Below the pieces are notes generated by a model, which worked only from the letters and a program-made list of their open reading frames with translations, made no database searches and was not told the origin of the DNA. The position numbers and the translations under genes are program-made. From Macquaria australasica (taxonomy: Eukaryota; Chordata; Actinopteri; Centrarchiformes; Percichthyidae): a stretch of DNA of 64,000 nt. This document shows, piece by piece, positions 54,681 to 63,601 of the stretch. Numbering within the stretch: position 1 is the first letter of the stretch; every line of letters begins with the position of its first letter. The DNA lies in contig SEMN01000135.1 of the NCBI GenBank assembly GCA_005408345.1, positions 186,001 through 250,000 of the forward strand, given 5' to 3'.

Positions 54681-55439
54681 AAGGTGGCCCACACGGACAA
54701 GGAGCGCACTGGCATACCTCTGCACAAATATACACTGCAGAAAACTACATATTTACTTTAATCCAATGAGTCTCCTATCTAATTTCGCTTAAAACTGTTT
54801 TTAAAAATCATACCAAAAATGTTGGCATTATATAGTTCCACTTTTCTCACAAATGTCCTGTTTTTTCTTTTGTTCCGTGTGGTTTCCTTCTGCCCCACAC
54901 TCTTGCCTCAGAAACAGTTTAATATGCTTGGTTTATTCCTTAAACAGAATTTCCAAGAAAGAGACAGAATTTGACACTCACTGCCTTGTCTGAACGGACA
55001 TTTCCCTCTGTGTATAGATTATTCTTATTAACTTCCCTGAACAATCCCTTTAACTTCATATTTTTTTTCTGTGTCTGTCTGATTTGGATTTAACTCATCT
55101 GCTGAGAGCCTGCGGATTTACAGATAATGCGTTCTACAGGACCAGTCTGTCAAATAAATCTGTCTTTTTTTTTTTGGATGCGCACTCATAATAGAAAGCA
55201 GTGAATCAGAATCATCAGTGAGCCTTGATACTGTAGGAACGTGCGTGTTATCTCAGCATAACAATGCAACAAACACACAACTCCAAACCTTTATAATTGT
55301 ATTTAATTAGGCCTAACTGTAACTAAAAGCTCCGAGTATTTCATAGAAACTATGACAAAGAAAGATGATATTTTTATGCAATAAATCTAAATTCGGTGGA
55401 GGATTCATTGCTGCTTCAGCCCGTTTGTCTTTTATAACA

Positions 55440-55800
55440 TTCTTAATTTGCAAATACTGATTGCATATTCCTGTGATTATATTTTATTTACAGCTCTCGG
55501 TGTCTCTATAAGGACGGACAGCGGTCTGGATTGGTGGAAACGGAGAGACTCCTCCAGCTCGAAGCAAGCCTCAGCTCTGCCGAAGTGTCCGTGAACATAT
55601 CACTGACTCCCTATCAATTACAGGGGTTGCCTGACCTCTGATCTCTGGAGGAGAGGGGAGTTTCCTCATTAGAAGTATCGTTTATTAGCATTCATTTCTG
55701 CGTTTTGCGCAACTTTCTTTGATTGACAGGGTGCTTCGGGCAGAGGCGCACGGTTGTTTCCAATTACGCACACGCAATTACAACTGCATAAAGGCACAGT
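55440..55800 (+). promoter_or_regulatory. Candidate upstream prox1 promoter or alternative leader exon
   Basis: A good acceptor-like sequence (tgattatattttatttacag, AG at 55492-55493) is followed by complex, moderately GC-rich sequence. That sequence includes a TATAAGG word (55507-55513), an inverted CCAAT (ttggattggtgg, about 55530) and a TTTGATTGACAGG segment near 55720. It could be an alternative 5' exon, an upstream promoter or a conserved element about 0.8 kb before the TATA-like promoter. The evidence is motif-level only. Confidence 0.3.
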
Positions 55801-56250
55801 GAAGAGGAATGAAAAGAAACAGATTAACTTAAAGCCAGTGTTTATTTAAAAAACGTAATAATCATAGGGCTGCGTGCATGCAGAGCACGTGTACATGAAC
55901 ATACTATCAGTGACACAGTAAAAGCATGCAAACAGTGAACTCATAACTGACATTTAAAGTTATTTTTATTGAATGACACAAGTCGGGAAATACGTACGCA
56001 TGTTAAATTTACTGCTTTGATGTGTTAAACTGATAATGCATTTGTATCACAAACTGTGGTAGGATATGATCTCCCTTCGGTCATCAATTAAAAAAAAAGA
56101 AAACATTCTTAAGCACAGAAAATGGACAAGTGATGCCCGTAAAACCCGGTTTAAGTTAAACAATAAATTTGTTCTACAAAGATTTTTTCGCATCTGCTTC
56201 GCAAATGAGAAAGGTTGGTGAACGTGACTTTCAGTTTACCCTCCGCATCA
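55801..56250. other. AT-rich spacer before the prox1 promoter
   Basis: No gene, repeat or clear regulatory motif is seen in this roughly 450-base stretch, apart from scattered TAAT and E-box-like words (acgtgtac near 55885). Confidence 0.5.
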
Positions 56251-56360
56251 TCCTCCGCTCCTCTCTCCTCCCTCTCCCTCTCTGCTCTGGCTGCGCGCTG
56301 TTTTCGGGGGGCTCCTTATAAATAAAATCCACCGTCCCCTGTTCCTCTTCCTTATTGGTC
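56251..56360 (+). promoter_or_regulatory. Probable prox1 core promoter (TATA-like)
   Basis: TATAAATA at 56317-56324 follows a pyrimidine-rich and GC-rich segment (ctgcgcgctg, gggggctcc). It is followed about 30 bases later by ttcctcttccttattgg, which combines an initiator-like pyrimidine stretch with an inverted CCAAT word (56354-56358). A start near 56345-56350 would open the untranslated exon that ends at the strong donor at 56849. Transcript ends cannot be read from genomic sequence, so the start is inferred. Confidence 0.5.
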
Positions 56361-56604
56361 AGGTGGAGCCGTTACCTCACTCCGGGGCCGGTGACGCAGC
56401 GTCTTCACGTATCCTTCATGTGCGTCTCTTCTTGTTTCTTATTGAGAGTCTTGCCGTCGGTCAGAGGGAGAAAGCGGGATTCGCGACGAGCCCAGAGTGC
56501 CGGGCGGACCGGGTGCGCTCGATACTAAACACTTCCCATCCCGGGAGGAGAGCGGCGCACAAGAGCAGACTCTCTCTCTCTCTCTTTCTCTGTGTCTTGC
56601 TTAC

Positions 56605-56642
<38 letters not shown>

Positions 56643-56848
56643 TTTCTCTAAGAGTCTCTCTCTCTCTGTGTGTGTCTCTGTCGCTCCCCCCCCGCACACA
56701 CACTCACGCCCGCGTGCACGCACGCTCTGCATACGTCTTCACTTTGCCGTAGTAAATTACGGCATTGATCTTAACGGCGAGTGCGGATCTGTCTCTTGTG
56801 TTCGCCCTTTCTTCGACGGACCGACTTGGAGAAACGCTCGACAGAGAA
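56347..56848 (+). other. prox1 non-coding first exon (5' UTR), start approximate
   Basis: The 3' boundary is a strong donor, gaa|gtaagtat, at 56848/56849. The exon would be about 500 bases. It is GC-richer than the surroundings and contains (TC)n plus CA runs at 56567-56645 and more TC/TG runs to about 56690. An upstream ORF of 36 codons starts at 56418 and stops at 56526-56528, so the leader could damp translation. Vertebrate prox1 genes carry an untranslated first exon separated from the ATG exon by an intron, which fits the 3.66-kb intron here. Confidence 0.55.
56567..56690. repeat. TC/CA simple repeats in the prox1 leader exon
   Basis: (TC) runs at about 56568-56581 and 56604-56624 pass into a (CA) run (56625-56641). 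A further TC/TG stretch and a poly-C run (56686-56693) follow. If transcribed they make the 5' leader strongly pyrimidine-rich. Confidence 0.9.
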
Positions 56849-59800
56849 GTAAGTATAAACACTTGTTATTTATTATTATTATTATTATCACTCGTGGGCT
56901 TACATATTGTGTATGTGTGTGTGTGTGTGTGATTTATCTGACCGCATCGTGTTCGTTGTAACTTAACTTCCACAGTTAGTTCATGGAGACGGTCCATACT
57001 CGTCACACATCACGGATCCAGATGGTTTTTCCGAAACTATTTCTGCTCGTATTGACTTTATACGCGTTAGTCTCAGGCTGCTTGTGTTTGTTGCCGGCGA
57101 GGCTGCGTGAACTAAAATCTCTGATTGAAGTCTTTTTTTAAATTATTATTAAAACGAGGTTTTGTTCACTGCCGTGCTTTACTTTCATTGCCAGTTTGTG
57201 GTTATTGCGGAGTCCAACTCGCATGGATTTACGCACCTGCCGTCGCTTTTGGATTTCTTGGTACTTTTTTTCGGCTGATGATGGTCTAATTAACGCAAAT
57301 GATGAACTCTGACAGGGCATGAGAGACAAAATCCTCCAAATCAAATAAAGTCCATTTTATTGATCTGTAGTCAAGTAATTTAGCATCCAGCCTTGTTTCC
57401 AGAGAGACTGACACTTCAGGATCGCTAAAACTAGAGCAAACTGCTTTAGAAACAAGTGGATTTATCTCTTTCCATTGGCCCAGCTCTTCACTACTTAGAG
57501 AAAACTTTACAATAAAAGAATAAACGGTATGTTAAGATGGAAATGTATGCAGCATGTGTCAGTGGAGCTGCCGCTGTCGTGTCATTATCGTAGACTAATT
57601 GTTATTTGGACTATGACAAACATCTCTCTATGTTTGCCGTCCATAATGCCGTGCGTAAAAGTAACAGCTTGTGTTATCTGTCAGACTCTGGACAGCGGTG
57701 CTCTCCGCTCACAGCGCACAGTCAGGACTAATGATCCACTTCACACTTAAGCTATCGATAATAACCACGTTATTTGGTTCCTCTTAGAGATGCAGAAGGA
57801 AGTAGGTGTGCATCTATCACTTTTTCTCAAAATCATTTTGACCTGATTTCCCTTGTTTGTAATTCTAAGCCAAACGTATTTATATGAGGCTGAAACCTAG
57901 ATAAAGCCTTCAAGTGACAAGATGGTTAAAGGGAGTCCACATCATTGTCATCACACAAAGAGAAATTAATTTAGCCATGAGCCACCACACGCTTGTATAT
58001 CTTTTAAATGGAAATATGCCATTTACAGTTACTTCCCATTTCAGTTCTCAATTGAAGAGCAAGTTATTCCTGCTCTTTAAATTCAGATTAAAAAATGAGT
58101 TTCTGTTTTGATACAGAAACCACGCACACTCTCACATCTCCTTTCGGTGCTCACCTTTCACAGGCACCTTTTAACATGAACGCAATGGTTTTTCTATTTA
58201 AACGCCTTGTACTGGCTGCATGGTATTACAAGAGTCTTTGATTTTTGAAAGATAATACTAATCAGTGTTGATGGAAATGCGATGATCATCATCCTCTGTT
58301 GCCTTGTGTTTTACTAAAGCAGACAGGAGACGTGGTATTTTTACACTGATGCACTCTCAATTTGACCTCAGACACAAATTTCAAAATATCTAAGTTTTCC
58401 AGCTCTTTGGACCCCCTAATCTAAACTGTTTGTCTCTCACTCGCTCTACCTCCCCTCTGTGTGTGTGAGGAACCAATAATGCAAACAGAGAGCAATGTGT
58501 GTATGCATACTGTATGTATGTGTGTGTGTGTGAGTGTGTGTATCTGGGTCACTGCCGGGCACTGTGTTGAGGAGCTGAATGTTTTTCTGAACACCTCTCG
58601 TCCACAACACTGAAACTCTGAGTCACATTCAGACTAACCCTTCTCCCCTGCAAGGAAAGTATTTCATTTTGGTAATGGCACTGCAGGAACACAACAGTGT
58701 CCGCTTTGTCGGCTATTGCAAAAGCATCTCATTTGTGTCCCTGATTCAGTCTGCGTGTGTATTTGAGCATGTTCGCAATTTCTGCCTTTCTTTAAAATCT
58801 GGGTGTCGTGCTACGGCTAGTGTCTTACTGCATTTTAACACAGGAATTAAAACTGCTCAACTCCAGTGAACAGAACGCAGGCACAGCTTTACCAAACTGT
58901 TGTAGGAAGCAGCTCTTTAATTTGTGAAACATTTCCCTAGACTTGACCCTGAAATCACTTGCAAAACAGATGCAAAAATGTAACATGGAAAATGCTGCCT
59001 GTATGCATGTATGTGAAGGCACAAGTGTAAGGAGATATACTTCCACCATTCACCTGTTTTAAAATGGCCATGGCTTATTTTTTGGTGACGCTTTTTACAT
59101 GTTTTTAAAATTTTTTTGTCTTTGTCCATTTGATTTGATCCCTAAATTAATGGCGAAAGCAATATTGAATAGGTTTAAATCACATTTGCAGTAAATTCAG
59201 CTTTGGCCTGAGACTTTTGTTTCTTTAAGAAATCAGGTTTAGATATCCTACACTTTCTGGCGATTTTGAGCATTTTTTGCAAGTATCTCTGTCAATGTAA
59301 TCCAGTTATAGGTGATAGTTTTGGATCAGGATGAAGTCAGCTCTTCAACATTTCACACCCCTAGCAAAGTTTTAGGTGTTTCCAGGACAACAAAAGAGAA
59401 ACTTAACCTTTATGCAGTGCTTTCCCTCTTTCCCTCTCTTCATGTGCCGTATAATAGATAAGATACATTCAGCCATGATAGAAAAGTAAACCTAGCTTTG
59501 AAAATGTAGTATCTGGAGAATACACCTTAAGTGTCAGCATTTAACTTTTATTGTCAAAATAAACTACCCAAAGTTTAATACCATCAAAACTCAGTGTTTT
59601 TCAAAATGTAACCTATTTCTTTCACATCATGTAAAGAAGTAAAAAAGAAAACCAACACACACTCTTGAGAGTGGAGTGAAATCCCTCTGACAATAAGAGA
59701 GCGCCTGTCGATTCTTAACAGCTCCTCACAAGATGCAGAAATCAAGGTTACCCCTCAAGGGACGAGGAGGAAATGGGAAATTATTTTGGTTATTACAGGC

Positions 59801-60506
59801 AGGTGTTACTTCTCTGTGGGAATATCTCCTTGAAAAAATTTAAAGAGTGTGTTTTTTCTCACAGTCGTTCGCTTGGCATTTGGTCAAGAATTGCAATATG
59901 AGGAATCTTTTGAATTTGGCTCAGTGTGCGATCTATAAAAGTGGCCGCCCCATTTCTTTCTATCAGGCATGTTGGTTTGAGTTGTTTGACATCTTTGTGA
60001 TGGTTCACAAGTGGTGATTTTTATATCTATTAATTATTGTCTACTCTGTTTGATAGTTCAAAAGGTAAAACACTGTATCTATTTTGGAAAGGGAAAAAAA
60101 GCACATCTGTAGTTATCTAATGTCTTTTAACTGAAGAATTTCTTCTATGAAATAATTCTGACATTGTTTAATTAAAATCTATTTACTTGGTCTTTAGTGC
60201 TTTGTGGCTTTTATTAACAGTTTTTAATTTTAGCACTTGTATATCTCATGATTCAAAATATTTTTCTATTGCTTTTCTTTCTGTACAGACTAGTTGTGTT
60301 TTAAAAATTAAGAGTCATTAAATATAGCTACCAGTTTCAATGACTGGGCTTTTCTCTGACTGAAAAATGATCACTTTATGCACTATGTTGCTAAATGATG
60401 AAGATCTAATTTTGGGAATGAAAACTAACAAAAAGCCACTTTTCAGGTGATATTAAAAGGTTGAAATCATAGCAGTTTGTGTTTATTTGTGTTTGTTGTT
60501 GACCAG
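56849..60506 (+). other. prox1 leader intron (about 3.66 kb)
   Basis: The donor gtaagtat is at 56849 and the probable acceptor is tttgttgttgaccag, ending at 60506. An alternative acceptor is the ctgtgag at about 60537. The intron is AT-rich, has only short GT repeats (56917-56931, 58515-58541) and no coding signal. Complex repeat-free stretches such as 59690-59860, with an E-box-like caggtgtt near 59801, could be intronic enhancers, an inference only. Confidence 0.5.
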
Positions 60507-60571
60507 GTAACTCGTCATCCTGTGTGTGTCTGTGAGGACCCCTGGTCATGTCCGTTTAGCTCCCCTGCGTG

Positions 60572-60916
60572 ATGCCTGATCATGACAGCACCACCCTCCT
60601 AACCAGACAGACCAAGCGCCGACGTGTCGACATTGGGGTGAAAAGGACTGTGGGTAGCGCGATATTCAGCCGCGCCAGGGAGACCCTGCTCGACAGCATG
60701 AACCAATCACACGGCATCGATCAGGACGGAGACTGCTCGTTGGTCAGTCATGGCCATGGGGGTACCGACGGAGAGAAGTCGAATGTTTTGAGGAAGTTGC
60801 TGAAGAGGGCCAACTCATACGAAGACGCCATAATGCCTTTCCCTGGCGCTACTATCATATCTCAGCTACTGAAGAATAACATGGGAAAGAATGGAGGGAG
60901 TGACTCAGGCTTCCAG
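60572..60916 (+). CDS. prox1: Prox1, coding exon 1 (residues 1-115)
   Basis: This encodes the N-terminus of Prospero homeobox protein 1, a nuclear homeodomain transcription factor that acts as co-repressor and activator in lymphatic, hepatic, lens, retinal and neural development. The start ATG (60572, G at -3) opens MPDHDSTTLLTRQTKRRRVD, the hallmark Prox1 N-terminus. K15-R18 form a basic nuclear localisation signal. Two LxxLL-type nuclear receptor boxes, LRKLL (73-77) and ISQLL (96-100), match those used by Prox1 to bind receptors such as LRH-1. The exon ends in phase 0 at FQ|gtatac. Reading on gives an in-frame stop after five codons, so splicing is required. Residues 31-68 are more diverged from mammalian Prox1 than the rest. 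Which teleost paralogue (prox1a or prox1b) this is cannot be settled here. Confidence 0.97.
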
Positions 60917-61181
60917 GTATACACACACACTTAGACACACAGGTAGTGGTGAAATGTTAAGTCAATAACAAAACAAATAACTTATTTAGGTTTTGATAAT
61001 CAATTAATGGTTTTAGTTATCATTTAGTCGCCATTTCATTGAATCAACCTTGCATCTGCATTTTACCCTTCCAGTCAACCAATCAAGCCACCAAATAGTC
61101 TCCACCCTCATCAATTGATCCATTAAATCATCCATTTCATTTGTTAATTGTTTAATTCAGTCTTTCTGTCCTCCATCACAG
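60917..61181 (+). other. prox1: prox1 intron within the N-terminal coding region (265 bp)
   Basis: The donor is cag|gtatac at 60917 and the acceptor is tccatcacag ending at 61181, phase 0. A CA run (gtatacacacacacac) begins inside the donor itself. The donor is not a strong consensus, and retention would stop translation after 120 residues. I recall mammalian PROX1 having this region in one uninterrupted exon. Confidence 0.85.
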
Positions 61182-61811
61182 GGGAGTGGAGCTCTGTCCA
61201 GTGGAGGCTCAGAGATCCAGGCCGAGGACGCTTGCAGCAACTCCTCCCGTGACCGAGACAGCCCCTCTGACTGCCTCTCTCCTGGGCCTCCTCTTCCCCC
61301 TCCACCTTCCTCATCTTCTTTCGGGCGGCCACCACCTCCTTTGAGCCATAACCCCCACGCTCCCTCTCAGCCTCTCTCCCTCTCCTCCTTCGACATTGAC
61401 AGGCTGTCGGACGAGCACCTTCGTGCCAAGCGTGCCCGCGTGGAAAACATAATCCGCGGCATGAGTCACTCGCCACTGGTCCGGCCCAATGCCGGCGACA
61501 ACAACCAAGAAAGCAACCGTGAGAACGAGAACAGCAGCAACAACAGCAACAGCAGTAATGGCCACAGAGGAGACGGCAACAGCCACAACATCAGCAGCCA
61601 CGACCACAGACGGAGCGACGGCCCTTCTTCCCTCCTGAGCTCTCCAGGTTCGCGAGGCGGCGTGGTTGGCGTTGGTGAGGTTTACAGGGAGAATAAGAGA
61701 AAGCAGCGCCTGCCACAGCAGCAACACAGCTTCACTCAGCTGGTGTGTTCCAGGCAGGAGCAGAGACAGGAAGAGAGACGGCAGCTCAAACTGCAACTGG
61801 AGGACATGCAG
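61182..61811 (+). CDS. prox1: Prox1, coding exon 2 (residues 116-325)
   Basis: This exon of 210 codons continues Prox1 in phase 0. It opens GSGALSSGGSEI, corresponding to the ASGLSSTGSEV region of the human protein. Conserved blocks follow in order: 'CSNSSRD' (about 132-138), 'FDIDRL' (185-190), 'DEHLRAKRARVENIIRGMSH' (about 192-211, with the second basic cluster at 198-201), 'RENKRKQRLPQQQ' (basic 287-289) and the Gln/Glu/Arg-rich start of a predicted coiled coil ending EDMQ at 325. Between them lie low-complexity insertions absent from the mammalian protein as I know it: a Pro/Ser-rich segment (about 148-183) and an Asn/Ser/His-rich segment (about 222-262). The donor is cag|gttggt, a weak U2-type site. 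Retention of the next intron would add 15 residues, then stop. Confidence 0.96.
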
Positions 61812-62342
61812 GTTGGTAGCAGTTATGAGCAGACCTTTCGTGTGGACATTTGTAGCTAAAATGCACAATATTCATCAGCCACCCCTTCCTCTTATATATA
61901 CTTTTTGATGACGGTTGATGCTTTAATTGAAGTCTCAAGTCCTGAACTTTCAAGAGTTTTTAAGAGTTTATTCATCAGCATAAGGCACTAGAAAAACATG
62001 AAGAACCTGGATTTCAGGGTCTAAAAGAAGGCCAACTTTTCAAAGTAGCACAGATTCAAGGAATGCGTACATGCTATCCTATTCCTTGAATCTGTACCGA
62101 GAGAGACACAAGCACTGTTATAGAAAATCACTGAGCTTGGTGTTTTCGGTGGCATGATCAGTAGAACAAAAACGATGTGACAAACAGAGCTTCCTTTAAA
62201 AAATCTATCCACCAAGTGGGTTACATATAATCGTGAGGCATAATGTACTATTTTCATTTATCCTTTAGTATATTTATGGTAACAGGTGACCTTCAGGCTC
62301 AGAAAATGTCTTCTTTAACATTCTCTATCCTCTGTTGTTCAG
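61812..62342 (+). other. prox1: prox1 intron splitting the coiled-coil region (531 bp)
   Basis: The donor is gttggt at 61812 and the acceptor is ctctgttgttcag ending at 62342, phase 0. It separates EDMQ from KQLRQLQEKF, two segments that are contiguous in other Prox1 proteins. It contains a perfect 15-bp inverted repeat (separate entry). There is no coding signal inside. Confidence 0.88.
62050..62095 (+). repeat. Perfect stem-loop in prox1 intron 2
   Basis: The arms acagattcaaggaat (62050-62064) and attccttgaatctgt (62081-62095) are exact reverse complements around a 16-base loop. The predicted RNA hairpin is stable, but at 46 bases it is shorter than a typical pre-miRNA. It lies about 250 bases before the acceptor. 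It may influence splicing or be a remnant of a local inverted duplication. Confidence 0.9.
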
Positions 62343-63581
62343 AAACAGCTGCGTCAACTCCAGGAAAAGTTCTACCAGATCTACGACTCAGAGACAGAGG
62401 AAGAGGAAGAGAACGGCGAGAGCGGAGAGGCTGACCGAGGTAGAGAAAGAGAGGAGGATGGCAACTTGTCAGAGGACAGTATCCGCTCTGACGGCCTGGA
62501 GGAGAGGCATAGAGACAGAGGGCGGCATAGCCATGACGACTTGTCTGAGCTGGACCCAGGCCTGTTCCTGGACCGGGCCCGAGCTCTCCTCCGAGAACAG
62601 GCCCTGATAGATGGAGAAATGGAGGAGGATGTGGATGGCAGGGAGGAGGAGAGAAATGGTGAAAGGGTGATGAAGAGGAGAGGTGGAGCAGCAGGAGGAG
62701 GGGGAGGAAGGCAGTTAGCAGAGACGCTGAAGCAGGAGCTGAACTGTGCCGTGTCGCAGGTTGTCGACACTGTCGTCAAGGGATTCTCCTCGCCCAAGCA
62801 GGCTGTCAGTCACCATCATGGCTGCCACAGCAGCACACCAGCTGCACCCTCATCTTCCTCCAACTCATCCTCTTCCTGTCCTCCACCTTTCGGTCCCCTC
62901 CCCTCCCTCACCCCAGACTCACGCTTTGGCGGTGGCGCTATGGCCCTCAGTCTGAACGGCGATGGCAGTCCCACCCCTAACTACCACTCCTCCAACCAGA
63001 GGCTTCACTGCTTCAGTGATGTTATCGTCCCGAGCCCACTGGATTCATTCGGCGGTTTGAGTAGCAGACTGAGTGGTGTGCCAACGCCCAACGACCAAAC
63101 AGAGGCACTGCCACTGGTGGTGCGCAAGAGCGGCGGAGGAGGTGGAGGAGAGAACACCAACCTCTCTTCCTCTCTTCCTCCTCCTCCTCCTCACCATCCC
63201 TCCCTCCACCCTTCTCCCCTCACGGCCTCACTCGGGTTTAGCCCTCCATCGTTTCGCCACCCGTTTCCTCTTCCCCTTATGGGTTACCCCTTTCAGAACC
63301 CCCTGGGGTCGCACGGGGTTGGAGCCGGCTATACTCCAGGGCCCAAGGACCACCATCGGTCCTCCCCCGATTCCATGGACATGACCCGGGAAACTGTCAG
63401 CCTCAGAACCAAAATGGCATCCCTTGGAGGGGGCCATCTCAGTCACCACCACCACCACCACCACCACAGGCAGAGCTCACCGAGCCAACATGGGCCAGAG
63501 GGTCTGTCCCTGTCCCTCATCAAGTCTGAGTGTGGGGACCTGCAAGACATGTCCGACATATCGCCCTACTCAGGCAGCACC
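62343..63581 (+). CDS. prox1: Prox1, coding exon 3 (residues 326-738), gene continues beyond window
   Basis: This exon of 413 codons begins KQLRQLQEKFYQIYD, the end of the coiled coil. Conserved Prox1 blocks follow: 'GNLSEDSIRSD', 'ELDPGLFLDRARALLREQ' (about 394-411), 'LAETLKQELNCAVSQVVDTV' (450-469), 'NQRLHCFSDVIVPSPLDSFG', 'DQTEALPLVVRK' (576-587), 'FRHPFPLPLMGYPFQNPLG', 'LRTKM', a run of eight His (693-700) and 'GLSLSLIKSECGDLQDMSDI', with 'SPYSGST' at the end. IKSE (lysine 719) is a sumoylation consensus and appears to match the SUMO site reported in human Prox1. Acidic, Gly-, Ser/Pro- and His-rich insertions make this part longer than the mammalian counterpart. With the missing homeo-Prospero domain (about 160 residues) the protein would be roughly 900 residues, against 737 in human. 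The exon ends in phase 0 at a U12-type donor. Confidence 0.96.
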
Positions 63582-63601
63582 GTATCCTTGCTACTGTAAG
63601 G
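63582..63601 (+). promoter_or_regulatory. prox1: Overlapping U12-type and U2-type 5' splice sites of prox1 exon 3
   Basis: GTATCCTT at 63582-63589 is an exact match to the minor-spliceosome (U12-type) 5' splice site consensus RTATCCTT. Cutting there leaves ...SPYSGST in phase 0, just where vertebrate Prox1 continues into the homeo-Prospero region. A U2-type donor, act|gtaagg, lies 14 bases downstream (GT at 63596). If neither is used the frame reads five more residues to a stop (63597-63599). Drosophila prospero has a U2-type intron nested within a U12-type intron just before its homeodomain. The U12 branch point and acceptors are outside this window. Confidence 0.85.

Noticed and set aside
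62050..62095. Intron 2 hairpin considered as a microRNA precursor
   Set aside because: The 15-bp stem and total of 46 bases are too short for a typical vertebrate pre-miRNA, and no known miRNA sequence was recognised.
62381..62797. Open frame antisense to prox1 exon 3 (and others antisense at 61.1-61.9 kb)
   Set aside because: These are shadows of the strongly biased low-complexity prox1 coding sequence.
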